NCBI RefSeq assembly: GCF_041260155.1
Contig: NC_091929.1
Span: 31,981,962-32,045,961, forward strand
DNA from: Ptychodera flava
Lineage: Eukaryota; Hemichordata; Enteropneusta; Ptychoderidae
Length of the DNA stretch: 64,000 bases
Reading direction: 5' to 3'
Numbering within the stretch: the first letter of the stretch is position 1; each line of letters opens with the position of its first letter. The position numbers were made by a program, and so were the translations under genes. This document shows, one piece after another, positions 34,012 to 47,493 of this stretch. The notes beneath the pieces are model-generated. The model saw only the letters and a list, made by a program, of their open reading frames with translations, had not been told where the DNA came from and ran no database searches.

Positions 34012-36656
34012 CAAGCGACTCAACAGTTGACAGAGCTCTGCTGTGTTATGTAGAGAATAACCTTTTGTGACACATGTATTGATGAAGAAGGTGGATATCT
34101 TTGATAGCTCATTTCAGGATGGCCTGACCAAAAATGGAAAAAATATCTGTAAAAATACAGATTTGCATATTTCATCAGACTATATTAGTCTATAATAGCA
34201 AATAAACGAGAGTTAATTACATTCTCATTAAAGTAAACAAGACTTGCTTCAATCAAGATTTACGTCATAAAAAACAGCATATCTGTCAGGTTATAAAGAA
34301 TCTTGAGCTGATTATCTTTTAATATCAGTATTTTCATCCTATTAACAAGCACACTATAACTTTCAAATTAACATTGTAAGTAAGTTCTGTTGAATAAGTT
34401 GAGAATGTACGTACTCAGAGAAGAGCTGATTATCTTTTAGTATCAGTATTTTCATCCTATTAACCAAGCACACTATAACTTTCAAATTAACATTGTAAGT
34501 AAGTTCTGTTGAATAAGTTGAGACTGTACGTACTCAGAGAAAGCACACTGAAGAGACAAATGTTTGAAACTTAAGAAGTTCAAGGTCATCAAAAGCATTA
34601 TAAGGAATCATGTTACACTTTCAATGAACTGTTTGCACAGATTGCATAATGCTATAAATAGCACATGAGGAATCTTACAGCCCAGCTTTACCATAAAAAC
34701 CCTATCACTTTGACCACTCTTTTAATTGACCACTCTATTTTTTTCCTCAAAAGGTAATCTTATTTTATCCTTACCAAGTCAACCATAAATGGAATTAGAA
34801 CTTTCTCTATCTCTGTTTATTTGACCACACTATCATGACAAACTATTATGAGCAATTGCTTTTAGATAACATAAATGGTGGTTCAGAATATATCAAAGTT
34901 GGGATTCAGGAAAGTTGCCTTTACATGTTTTAATCCTCAATTCACTATGAACTGTCAAAAAAAAGTTGTACTTTCTGATAATTCCACACTAAAATTATTT
35001 TGGCTTTGATGATTTCCTAATTAATTCAATTATTTAAAATCATATTAATTATTTTTTTCTGGGTGAATTGATAGGGTTTATACAGTACAAGAATTACATA
35101 CAATGTAAGTCAAACTTTGACCAAAAATGACAAAAAAATTCCTTAAAAATACACATTTGCATATTTCATCACAATTTGAACAAATCTAAGTGGGTTATCC
35201 CTAGGGACCTGTATACCAAATAACAAAGCTGTCTGACCAGCGGTTATGAAGAAGATTTTTTACCAAAACACCCTTTTTTGGCATTAATTTGCCTATTTTC
35301 AACAATATCAAAAAACTAAAAAAAATGGTTTCTCAAAATCATATTTTTCATCTACACACCAATATCAAATCAGTAAGTACTGCGGTTCTCAAGATATTTG
35401 AGTGGACGGACGCCTCACAAACGGACATACATACATACATACATACATACATACATACATACATACATACATACATACATACATACATACATACATACAT
35501 ACATACATACATACATACATACATACATACATACATACATACAGACTGACGACGGACGCCGGACGGATACCCATCCCAATAGCTTCTATAGACTATAGTC
35601 TATAGTAGCTAAAAAGTCTTGGCAGTTGGAGGTAAAATTGCGTGGTTCGAACTTATTATGGACTCCCTAGAATATCGTCAATCAGCACAACAAAACCTTC
35701 AGGGATATCGGGTCATAATCAGAAACAATCGTAAAACTTCGGGATGTGAAAAATACGCTCAGGAAAGACATTTTTTATCGATATCTCGCGATCTGTGCGC
35801 AGTCGCTACGTCAAATATCGACCGTTGGCATTACGAAAATGTGTTTTAAAAATGTTGCAAAGTGGGAGTGCCTCTTTAATATGCGGTTTTGACTTAATTA
35901 CATGTCAGTGGTTAACAATTGCACATCTGAAAATAACAAGTAGTATTCTATGAAGGAGGAGCCCCCGCCCGGAAAGCAATGGTTCTCCCCTTAGAATCCA
36001 TCAGTGCCCACTTTCAATCAAATTTAAACCCTAAGCACTCCTTGGCGGCCAAAGATCACGTCTGTGTGAATTTGGGTAGTGATAAAATGCTAAAATACAA
36101 GCGACATAAGAATCATTAAGTAATAGCCCCATGTAAGTCAGGAGTGAATAGCTATATGCTTTACCAGCTCCAAAGATAGCCTCCAGGTACCCAACACTCA
36201 CGACGTACCCGTAGGGCTATTGACTAATAGAAATGTGTTAACTAAATCTTAGCCTGCATCCACAAAATTAATAATGGTTGGGGTGGGTGGGGTGGGGGCT
36301 GTACGAATTGTGATTAAAATATTTTTTTTAGGTCTAGGGATGCACGTAAAGAAAAACAAACATGTATTTGGCAGTTCTACTTGCAGATGTGCGACACTAC
36401 CTGTTATTAGCAGTTTGTAGGGCCATATTTCTATAAGTTCATAAAGTGATTAATTTTTAAATGCATCAGTGGATTTTTTTATTTTTATCAGTCTAAGGCG
36501 ACTTGAGTTAATCCAACTGAAGAGCACACTGTAGCAAGGCAGTAGCTGTATGAACTCTGAATATTCTGACAATATTTTTGTTAAAATTATAAAACTGCAC
36601 TCTTGTTCTACTCCCTGCAGCATGTTGAACTGTCCAATGTCAATGTTCAGCTTGCC

Positions 36657-36698
<42 letters not shown>

Positions 36699-36706
36699 TA
36701 TATATA

Positions 36707-36762
<56 letters not shown>

Positions 36763-36890
36763 TGTATTTGATATATTGCACAAAAATATTGAAAAATGTA
36801 TCAACAGCTGCATATTCTGCCCCTTTAATACCTACTTGTTTGCATTTTTACGAAAAATCATCCATGTTGAGATTTTTTTGAGGTATGTCA
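34012..36890. repeat. ~3.2-kb tandem unit 3, lacking the palindrome
   Basis: Follows unit 2 closely up to the TA run at about 36,700-36,757, then continues GAAATTGTATTTGATATATTG without the palindrome and the ~65 bases after it. Has a long AC run (36,659-36,694) and a long ACAT run (35,424-35,542). Ends near 36,890, where it diverges from units 1 and 2. Confidence 0.75.
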
Positions 36891-37409
36891 TGAAATGTGA
36901 CAAAATGGTACTAGATTTTGTTAAATTATTACTTACATTAGAACAATTGGATTACATTAAAACGTTATTTAAATGTTATGGGAGCAAAGCTTTTCCTTTA
37001 AAATGTCATGTGACATGGATGACCTTTGACCTCGATTTCACATAACACTAGAAAAATAATCTGAAAGTATATTTTAATGGTTTGAATATACATATATCAT
37101 GTTCATGGACTGCTTACAATCAGCAAAATTACTCGTAACAGTGATGAAACATCAACCATACGATGATTACTGCTCACATGGAAATACTAGACAAAATATT
37201 TTTCAAGCAATTTATTCTAACAGCGCCCCATCAGGGCGACTCTGATTTTATTGGCAATATTGACACCAGCATACAAAATTATCATTCATTGCAGTGTTAT
37301 AAAAGAATACCGGGGAGCCAGATTATTATAAAACGTTGGTGTTATTTCATTGAGATGAAGCTAGGTATTGTCAGCCATATTCTATAAAAAAATAGCGTCA
37401 ATGACACTG
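36891..37409. repeat. Left part of segmental duplication, copy B
   Basis: From 36,776 to about 36,980 it matches 54,985-55,345 ahead of gene C. From 37,228 to 37,388 it matches 6,391-6,550 ahead of gene A. No gene seen. Confidence 0.65.
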
Positions 37410-39872
37410 TAGCTCCCATCCTGGACTATTTAGTGTTTGTTCTCTGGTCAGATATTTGAACATGTGTGAAAGGGATAAAGTGCATGAAGTGAAAATACTT
37501 AAATGTAATGTACTGGAGACAGTGAAATATGTTTAATGTATTTATTCAGAATATAAAATGGAAAAAATACAGAATTAGATATATCGAATACTGTGATACA
37601 ACAATTAACTCAACAAGTCATTTACAATGACATAGTCCCCACTTGTAATAGGAGTATTAGTCTTGATGGGGCAGGAAAATGTGGTCATTAAGAAGTATCA
37701 CTGGAGTGTATATGTTGAGATCTATGGGCACATAGGTCTATGTCGTTGTTCCCAATTTGAAACACATGAGGCATGTCTAAGTTATGGTTCTAAATCGGGA
37801 AAAAAGATTAGACCTCTAGCAGTATTGGCCAGCCAAGAAATACATATGCGCATTATAAATGAGGTACAAGATGTGACATCTTAAGGTCTAATATCCTATC
37901 AAAATTGGAGGGTATAGAACTTGTGGTTACTGAGATATGCATATATATGTATAATCAAGGTCAAAGGTCATCGAGGTCACATGACATTTTGAAAAAAAAA
38001 ATTATATTGCTAATTTATCCCTATATGCCAAAAATAAGATCTCTAGCTCTATTGGCTTGCCCAGAATTAGATGTGTACATAATTAATGAGGTAAAGCGTG
38101 TGTTGTCATAAGGTCTCCCATCCTACTGAATACAAAGGACATAGCACTTGTGGTTACTTATTTATTGACATAAACATATATTTTAGGTAAAAGGTCATCG
38201 AGGTCACATGACATTTTGTCAAAATATTTCTCTCCTATAGTTATCCCTATATACCAAAAATCAGACATCCAGCTCTATTGGCTTGCTCAGAATGAGATAT
38301 GTGCATAATTGTTGAGGTACAGTATGTGGTGTCATACGGTGTCCAATCATACCAAATATGAAGGGTGTAGCACTTGTGGTTACTGAGTTATGGACAAATA
38401 TGTATATTTGAGGTCAATGGTCACCGAGGTCACGTGACATTTTGTCAAAAAAATTGTATTGCTAAGTTATCCCTATATACCAAAAATCAGACCTCTAGCT
38501 CTATTGGCTCGCTCAAAATTAGATATGCACATAATTAATGAGGTACAATATGTGGCGTCATAAGGTGTCCAATCATACAATACATGAAGGGTGTAGCACT
38601 TGTGGTTACTGAGTTATGGACAAATATGTATATCTGAGGTCAAAGGTCACCGATGTCATGTGACATTTTGTCAAAAAAATTGTATTGCTAAGTTATCCCT
38701 ATATACCAAAAATCAGACCTCTAGCTCTATTGGCTCGCTCAAAATTAGATATGTGCATAATTAATGAGGTACAATATGTGGCGTCATAAGGTGTCCCATC
38801 ATACCATACATGAAGGCTGTAGCACTTGTGGTTACTGAGTTATGGACAAATATGTATATTTGAGGTCAAAGGTCACCGAGGTCACGTGACATTTTGTCAA
38901 AAAAATTGTATTGCTAAGTTATCCCTATATACCAAAAATCAGACCTCTAGCTCTATTGGCTCGCTCAAAATTAGATATGTGCATAATTAATGAGGTACAA
39001 TATGTGGCGTCATAAAGGTGTCCCATCATACCATATATGAAGGGTGGTAGCACTTGTGGTTACTGAGTTATGGACAAATATGTATATTTGAGATCAAAGG
39101 TCATCAAGGTCACATGACATTTTGTCAAATATCCGAGATTCTGCATGAACGGATGGACTCACGGATGGACGAACAGACGGACATGACCCAATCTATAAGC
39201 CCATCTATAAGCTGCCCACTGGACTTCATCCATGGGGACTAAAAATTGTGTCACTGCATCCTCTTTGCAATATGAATACGATGAGAAACTAAATTTTTAT
39301 TTTCGTGGCCTTATACATGGGAGTCTATGGAGATCTGCCTAATACATGGGAGTCTATGGACGTGTAAACTAAAAATATGCAAATTTCACCACGATTTGCC
39401 CAAATTTGGCAAAGGTCATCCTATGCACTTCCATACCAAGTTTCAAATCAATTGGACTTGTGGTTTCAGAGAAGAAGATTTTTTGACCAAAAAGGGGAGA
39501 AAATTACAAAAAAATTCATGAAAAATAGCAAGTCCAAGATACTGACCCAAGATGTGCACAATCATTTCATGTCAGCCCAAAGTACATACATGCCAATTTT
39601 AAATGTAATCTGCTCAGTGGTTATTGAGTTTTTTCAATTTTGACTGTTTTTACATTTTTTCACTTAATTTGCATATTTTTGGCAATGACAACTTCATTTG
39701 AACAAAATCTCATCTACAGCCCATCATCCATGTACACACCAAATATCAAGATGAAATGTACAGCGGTTTTGGAGTTTTTGATGTTGACGGACAGACATAC
39801 AGACATACAGACATTTCCCTAGCCTATAAGAATAGCTTCCATTGCCATATATACATATGGCTATGGGAGCTA
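37410..39872. mobile_element. 2.5-kb repeat block inserted in copy B, with the second ~227-bp array
   Basis: Ends are short inverted repeats TAGCTCCCAT (37,410) and ATGGGAGCTA (39,863-39,872). Copy A has only CTATAAAAAACTTATG at this point (6,540-6,555). Inside are six monomers of the ~227-bp repeat (half-site motifs at 37,958, 38,186, 38,411, 38,637, 38,865 and 39,090, several with point variants) and two copies of the 26-bp minisatellite. No coding capacity recognised. Confidence 0.65.
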
Positions 39873-39989
39873 AAAACTTATGAAAGTATTTATACATCAA
39901 AAAGAAGTCTCACATTATTTTTATGAGTGTAACCACCATGATGACACATCCCTCATAAAATGTTTGTGTTTATACATGATGCCAGCTCC

Positions 39990-40162
39990 AAGCCTGGAGC
40001 TTTTCCCCATGATGCAAATTACATTGGTAACTTCCTGTACAATTTTTATTGGCTTGTGTAAAAATTTGCGCGAGTTAAAATGGCGAAAATAGTTTTTCCA
40101 GGGTAAGTGACCACAAAGCTAGCACATATGTAAAAAATCATCCTTGGTGAACTTCCCCTTTA
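39990..40162. mobile_element. Right end of the TTAA element, copy B
   Basis: Matches 7,265-7,427 and then 9,526-9,549 of copy A, ending GGTGAACTTCCCCTTTAA. It shows the state without the 2.1-kb nested insertion. Confidence 0.75.
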
Positions 40163-40357
40163 ATGTAACTTATCTCTCTTCAGTCACACACCCTTTGCAT
40201 TCGTAAGGCCTGATATGTTATGCTATTGATTAACTTGCCCTAAGATTGTTCTCTGATAATTTTTGTTTTTACCTGCTTTAATACATCGACATTTTTAGAT
40301 GTGAAACTTTTGTATGCGTGCCTTACACGTACACCATTCTTTTGCATTCATGAGGTC

Positions 40358-42790
40358 TTACATTTGAATGGTCAACATATGTATCTTAAGACCGCCCTCA
40401 TGTTTGAATGTTGTATGACACTTTTGCAATGGTATGATCTGAATCTTTTTAAAGAATCTTTTTAGGTAAACTTTCACCATGCCGTTTGTGTTTATACAGT
40501 CCGATATTTGAGCCGCTGTGTTCATGTAATCTTTGAGTGGGTTTGCACATGCCTTATAAAAATAAAAGTCTGTGACCACACTCTTTTACCCTCATGTTGT
40601 CTGACATCTGAATGGGTCAGCATATGGCTTTTAAGATGGCCCTTGTGTTTGAATGTTTTACCACACTCTGTACATGTCTGACAACAGAGAGGATCAACAT
40701 ATGGTTGAGTACCTAGTCCTTCCTTTTAAATGTTTTACCGCACACTCTGCATTGATATGACTTTTAAAATTGCCCTTGTATTTGAATGTTTGACCACATT
40801 CTCTACATTCATGTGGTTTGACAACAGAATGGATAAACATATGCAGGGCTACCCCTAAGTCACCAAAATGATTAGCCAACTCATTAGCCAAATCAAAAAT
40901 CTTTTAGCCATTTTGAGTAACTTTTAGCCAGTTTATGATCTCAAGTGTGGCAACAGCTTTCTCGTCATTCAGGAGTCCCTAATTTTACAAATCAAGTTGT
41001 TTTGTATGATGTTCATGATGGTTTTTACATTAAAGAAATATGTGTTTAGTTTTTGCATTTATAATCTGTGTTTTTATGACATTTCAGGGATAGAAATCCT
41101 TTTTCATTTTTGGTGGTAAACTTTAAACTCCAGAAATAAAATTAGGTAGCAATTGAATTCTAAATATCTGGTAGCAATGTTAAGTGTATATTACAAGAGG
41201 TACAGATTGAATATTTCTGCCACATTCAGTTAGTATTCACAGTATAATAGCTTGTCATAAGTTACAGGCTTCTCATGTGGCAAATTTATGCAGTCTTCCA
41301 TAACCTAAATGTTTGAGCCAACAAGTAAAACAATTTTCCATGCAGAAGACAGCATTTATGGTACAGCACAATGGCAGTGTAGATACAATTATTGTGGTAT
41401 TTAAGGCCCTGGTTTTACTTGTATGTCATAGTTGTGATCAAGCAGGCTGAAATAGCATCTTGAATATAAGTACTTTTCTTGAGACAAAAAGGGCTAGGCC
41501 AAACAAAACTCTTGTAAAACAAGACACAACGATATATATTCATTTAAATTACTCACTGTTTGAGGGCATTCATTGTTTTAATGATTATGATAACATTTTT
41601 GCCTAGATAATTTTTCATTTGATATTTTGATATCATCAAGAAATGTCTGGTGATGTTCACTTCTAGATCACTAAACTGGTGGAATCTACAAAAATATTAA
41701 AATCATTCAGAATCACATAATTTCTTGTATAAGTTATAGCAGTTTGAAAGTAGGCCGAATGGGAGTCAGTCAAGCTGAATGCCATTTAAATTGGAAGGCA
41801 GCAAAATTACCTTTCACCTATTGGACCACCCTAGGTGGTTTCTTGTGAACCATAATTGTGTAATTAGGGGGTCTTCATGCATGAAATCACATGATGAGAT
41901 GACCTAGATTTGACCTTTCAGATAACCTCAGTTTTTCTCCTTTTCCTTTGTATTATGACTCAGTTTGTGAAAGTTTCCTTTGAATATGGTTTTTACTATC
42001 AAACTGAGTAGTTGCAGGCCAAATTTTGATACAGCAAAGTAGGTAAAACTTTTGATAGACTCAAGGACGACCCAGGACTCTCAGAGGCAAAGCAGGCCTC
42101 AGTGTATTCATGGACGTTACGTTCATGATGTATTGTAGTATCGAACGGCAACAGTGTTTGTTTTACGTACCAGGGAATTTGTAACTTTGTAGAAAGGAGA
42201 TTAAACTGTTTCAATACATTGCAACTTTGTAGGAAGGAGGGTAAACTGTTTCAACATCTTACAAGTTATTGTTACGCGTGGTTTTCTGTTGAGGTCGTCT
42301 AAGAATTCGATATTCAATAGCCACTACATTAGCCAAACAGGAATTTTTGTAGCCATTTTTAACTTTCTTTCGCATTTGGCGAATTGGCGAATAGGTAGCG
42401 GGAGCCCTGCATATGCTTGAGTACATGGTCCTTCCTTTTAAATGTTTACCACACTCTCTGCATTGATGTGGTCTGATCTCTGAATGGATCAGCATATTAA
42501 TGTTTGTGACCACACTCTATACATTTACGCTGGCTGGTACCAGTACGGGTCAACACACGCATTATAGGTCAGTGATTCTGTGTGAAAGTTTTACCAAACT
42601 CTGTACATTCATATGGTCTGACAGTCAGTGACACAAGAATGGATTAATGTATGGTTGAATACCTTTTTCCTTCCTTTTAAATGTTTTACCTCTCGTCTCT
42701 GCATTTCCGGGTTCTGATCTTTTAATTGGTCCGCATGCGCCTTCTAAGACTGCCCTTCTTTATGAATGTTTGACCACACTCATCACATTC
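40358..42790 (-). pseudogene. Decayed zinc-finger repeats downstream of gene B
   Basis: Fragments matching 9,739-10,870 of copy A: KCHTTFKHEGGLKIHMLT, CRECGQTFKYKGNFKSH, CRECGKHLKGRT. They are split by the 1,566-bp hAT-like insertion at 40,844-42,409. Not functional. Confidence 0.75.
40844..42409. mobile_element. 1,566-bp hAT-like element inserted in copy B
   Basis: Ends CAGGGCTACC and GGGAGCCCTG are inverted and flanked by CATATG on both sides (40,838-40,843; 42,410-42,415). Copy A has the uninterrupted site at 10,505-10,515. CAGGG ends are typical of hAT elements; a 6-bp duplication is shorter than the usual 8. Both ends are rich in AGCCA/TGGCT motifs. No transposase frame is visible, so it is non-autonomous. 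Confidence 0.8.
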
Positions 42791-44162
42791 ATGCTGTCAG
42801 ACACAAGAATGGATCAACATAATGGTTTTTAAGACTGCTCTTGTGTGTGAATGTTTTACCACATTCTTTACATTCGTGTGGTCTGACACCAGAGTGGATT
42901 AACATATGGTTGAGTACCTGGTCCTTCCTTTTATATGTTTTACCACACTCTCCGCATTTATGAGGTCTGATCTCTGAATGAGTCAGCAAGTGCCTTTTAA
43001 GGGTGCCCCTCTCTGTGAATGACTTACCACACTCTGAACATTCATGTGGTCTGACACCAGAATGGATTAACATATGACTTTTAAGACTGCCCTTATGTGC
43101 GAACTTTTGACCACACTTTGTACATGCATACTGTCTGGTACCGGTATGGGTCAACATATGAATTTTAAGATTGCTCTTCCGTGCAAATGTCTTACCACAC
43201 TCTGAACATTTATATGGTCTGGTACCGGTATGGGTCAACATATGGCTGTTAAGATTGCTCTTCCGTGCAAATGTCTTACCACACTCTGAACATTCATGTG
43301 GTCTGACACCAGAATGGATTAACATATGACTTTTAAGACTGCCCTTATGTGCGAACTTTTGACCACACTCTGAACATGTATATGGTCTGGTACCGGTATG
43401 GGTCAACATATGGCTGTTAAGATTGCTCTTCCGTGCAAATGTCTTACCACACTCTGAACATTTATATGGTCTGGTACCGGTATGGGTCAACATATGGCTG
43501 TTCAGACTGCCCTTCTGTGTGAATGTTTTACCACACTCTGCACATTCATGTGGTCTGACACCAGAATGGATCAACATATGGTTGAGTACATTGGCCTTCC
43601 TTTGGAATGATTTTCCACACTCTCTGCATTTATTGGATATGATCTCTGAATGGCTCTGCATATGACTTTTAAGATTGCCCTTCTTTGTAAACGTTTTATC
43701 ACACTCCTTGCATTTATATGTCTGATATTTGAGTTGGTCAACACATGTGTCTCACGATTGTCATTCTGAATTAATCTTTCACTGCACTCACTGTGTTTGA
43801 ATGGCGGGAGATCAGAATTGATTACTGCAAGCCTCTTGAGATACATGTTGTCTCTGAAGGTCTCAACACTTTCTCCACATTCATTTCGTGTGCCCTTGAG
43901 TTCAAGTTATGTGCTCCATCATTGCTGTTTTTCACATAATTTTTACCACAGTCAGTGCTGATTTCACTATCATAGCTGTCCCCATTATGAGAATGGCACT
44001 CCACCAAACGGAAGGGATCTTTGTGTAATGTAGATTGGTGTTCAATATGATTGCCCTCATACCATGGATTCAGGTCTTTGATGCTGTTCTCTTGGTTGGA
44101 CATACCATATTCCCATGTTATACAGTAATATTGCATAATGCTCTGTACAATTATTGATGCAT
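42789..44162 (-). pseudogene. Terminal exon of zinc-finger gene B (frameshifted)
   Basis: Acceptor at 44,162 (TTTCTACTTACAG), phase 1 as in A. The linker region matches A until a 1-base loss near 43,882; another 1-base loss near 43,720 breaks finger 1; then ten fingers run clean from 43,661 to about 42,825, where an extra A removes the last His and changes the C-terminus to YVDPFLCLTA. Finger number is about half that of copy A, so fingers have been lost or gained in blocks. Three frameshifts make it a likely pseudogene unless they are assembly errors. Confidence 0.8.
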
Positions 44163-44486
44163 CTGTAAGTAGAAAGATTAATGTAGAACAGTTCAGTAGA
44201 GTATGGTAGTGAGGACAAGGCTCCATAAAGAAGTCTTGGGACAGAGAGAGACGTAGGCTTTTGGTGTTACTAATGACTTCATGTACTATTTTACAAAACG
44301 GAGACATTTTCATGGATTTTATTGGACTAGTTAAGAGCACAGCTGATTGGCCATCATAGCAATCTGCCAATCTTTATCCAAAAAATTCATGTTAATGGTC
44401 ACATATAAAGTTACTGAACACAACGTAAAGGCAGCACAGCACAGCAAGGCACAGACTATGAACAAAGTACACACATAAGTCATACA

Positions 44487-44526
<40 letters not shown>

Positions 44527-44583
44527 GACATACATACCATACCAAACAAAACTCAACATCATCACTGTAAAGCAAAACTGTAC

Positions 44584-44706
44584 CTTCCATTGATAATGTA
44601 TTGTCTTGATAACGTTGACACAGCTTTTCAGTCAGTGTCTCTAATGGTTTCACTAGCTCATGCACATTGTCGAAACGTTTTAGAGACTTGAACATTGCAC
44701 AACACT
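44584..44706 (-). CDS. Second coding exon of zinc-finger gene B
   Basis: 123 bp, acceptor TTTCTTTCAG, donor G|GTACAG (one base unlike A). Encodes FKSLKRFDNVHELVKPLETL and following residues, with only two residue changes from A. Phase 1 at both edges. The exon looks intact although the last exon is broken. Confidence 0.7.
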
Positions 44707-45644
44707 CTGAAAGAAATACAAAATGTTTCTATGTTAGAGTTAGAAGCCATGGAGTAACATTAAAGCGCAGTGGTCGTCGCGCTGCGCATCCTCCTGAGGG
44801 GGTCCCCCTCTGTTGTAAACAAATCCAAGAACGCCGCACATGTTACGGGTTGATTGTAATGTTTGCGATATTGCCGCTTGTTAAAATGGCGTCTGATCTG
44901 TCACAAGTATACCAACTAACCAAATGTAACACGCGATAAAAGGTCAATTAATCTAAGTTAAATATCTGCTGAATATTGAACAATAATTGCACGCTGGATT
45001 GAGATCACATTTGCTCATGATTTTCTTCAGCAGAGCCAGTGCCACTCCCTGACTGTTTGTTTGTTTGTTTTTTAATCCATATAAACAATCAGGGAGTGGC
45101 AGGGTTAATCAATGTAGACCCCCACCCCCAACTCGGGGCATAGTGGGGATGTGTGGAAATTAGTCTTAGGAAATTTCCACCTCTGGAAAATCCCCACCTA
45201 AAGCAAGTAAATCCCCATTATTTCCCCGCCCCAATGGCCCAGACATTAAAAAGCTGCGCTTGTCCATACAGTGACAAGGGGGGTCGATATGAGGAAATTG
45301 ACGCTCGGGCATAGTTTCATGGCAGACGCGGTCTACCCGCACAACCCCCCATTTGCCCCGTATCGTTCGAGGTGACTACAGTCGGGGGTAATAGTTTACA
45401 CTGGCTGCCGCGCTGTAATATTACAGATCCGCATGTGTCTACACGGGGCAGGTCCATCGGTAAACCCGTCCATCTTACTTGTCCGGTCGTGTTCTGAGGT
45501 ACACAGCGAACGAAACCTTATGACCCTGAAAAAAATACCTTTCACTGGGTCACAGGGGCCGCCCACCGTGTACAGACCACAACCTGTGCACTACACCGTA
45601 TATACGAGTGTTTCACCTCCTCTTCACATGGATCATAGGCCTAC

Positions 45645-45786
45645 CTTGACAGGCTTGTGGAACGCCACAGTTGTTATTGAATGCACTTCCAGTGCCACTG
45701 CCGCCATTGCAGTTCGTTCTGTCAAAACTGGGCTCCAAATCCGAAAGAGGACAGTCCTTGTTGTTCATTATTTCCGCCGATTTCAT
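45645..45786 (-). CDS. First coding exon of zinc-finger gene B
   Basis: ATG at 45,786, 47 codons plus one base, donor G|GTAGGC. Relative to A it has one extra Asn (MNNKD) and one extra codon (EPSFDRTN for EPCERTN), both in frame. Intron 1 is 938 bp. Confidence 0.65.
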
Positions 45787-47493
45787 CTTTAGAGTACGAA
45801 TATTATGTTGCTGGACAAATATTTTAGAAGGATGTAAAATTCAAAACTCTGATTCCGTAAAAGGCCCTGTCATTCGAGAAAAACGGCGGCTCCAGCCAGT
45901 GTTGGCACTCGCCAAGCTTTGGGTGATATAATATGACCTTTGACCCCTCAACTGAACATTGAAACATCCCGGCGACCGCGGGTCATCCGGGTACTTGCGG
46001 TTTTTTACGTCATTTTTGCGTCACAGCATCGTGAAGGGGTTCGGATTTTTCAACCATCAAAACAATATTCAAAGTTTCAATATACCTAAATGACACAACT
46101 TTCAGTGCTGCTTTTTTCTACACAACTGTGTCATTCGCTCTTCTGTATCGTCTGATCCCGGCGTCTGATCTCTCATTCACCGCGCTCGTAAGCTTATGCG
46201 TTTCACCTACTGACGTCACTCCGCGGTCGAGAATTTAATCAAATTTGTACGAGAACTCCGCATAATCTTACTCAGGCTTGTTGAATTTCAACATGATTTT
46301 AGAAAAAAACATCATCATACATCTAAAAGATTTTCATATTTGCATTAGGCCTATACGCTGTAAAATCAAGTATTTTTCGGCCTGTAAAAAATCTGTACAG
46401 TCATTACTAGTCTGTAGGCCTACTGCATGCAATTCAGTCGTTTATGTGTTCATATATTATAGTTACTGTTTGTGTTATAAATGGTGGAAGTGAATACTTT
46501 GTACAGTATTGCCTTTAACGGGTAGAAAAAATCTCTTGTGTAGAAGATATGTCTTAATAATTAATTTGTCAACAAATACGTAGAATTACTTTCTGTATAG
46601 CATTAGCAGTGTTATAGCCAGTGTGCGTGCTTGCAAGAAACTACGCATATTTTAATAAAGCCCCCTTAATAATCAAACGCAAGAGTGCGACATGTTGCCC
46701 AGCTCTCTACCATGAGATATTAGATTATGATTTATTATGTTGGGAGATAATTTAGGTGCGGTGAAAAGTAAAGGTTGATATAAGCTGTCCTATGAACACC
46801 AGGTTAGACCCTAATTGACTTGAAAAGTTATTGCTTATCTTAAAGCATTGATATACTGTGTTGATATCACATTGTCCATTATTGTTATCCTGTAGCTTCA
46901 AACACGACGTACACACCATCCGTTGGGGGCGCTTTACCAGAGACACTGCTTCTCTGACATCCTCACTGTTGGCCTGATTTTATGTAGGGACTTTCAAAAG
47001 TGTTTGCAATAAAATAAGCGATTCTCTGAAAACGGTCATGCACAAAAGACAGTGACCTTTCACAGGCGGGTCACAGTCAATATCAATAATATCTCATTTG
47101 TATGACCTTTCACAGAATATTTTTAATCTTTAATCCCATTTCCCTCTAAACTTTATCATATATAAGTATTCCATTGATGCACATAATTTTGAGACAAAGA
47201 ATACTAACAACTTCAAGTAATATTTTTGTAATAAATTTCCAAGCCGTATTAAATGTTTACATTTTATTGGCAGCTCTTATTTCATTCAACGTGTTCCTGT
47301 CCCGGTGAACGTGGATATTGAGCATTTGTGTTCCCTTTAAAAATACATTTACAAATTTGATTCCCTGGCAGGTTTTCTGAATGTGAGCCTGTCCAAATTC
47401 CGGTCCGTCCATAAGTAGATGAAAGCTCCCTAACTAAGTTTCCAGTCTTGTGTGCGCCACTTTGAACTACTGCGATGTGGGAGAAGAGTTTGA
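45787..47493. other. Upstream region of gene B
   Basis: Matches 15,007-16,490 of copy A. A CG-rich stretch of about 265 bp (45,969-46,233; TACGTCA, TGACGTCAC and CCGCGGTC motifs) replaces about 50 bp of A. The TGACGTCA site is a perfect CRE. I see no further gene beyond the possible exon at 47,361-47,474 (minus). Confidence 0.45.

Noticed and set aside
35289..35605. Open frames of YIHT / CMYV repeats
   Set aside because: Translations of the ACAT microsatellite on both strands.
37958..39120. CRISPR-like array (regular repeats of ~227 bp)
   Set aside because: The repeats are head-to-tail without unique spacers, and the DNA is eukaryotic; satellite-like repeat fits better.
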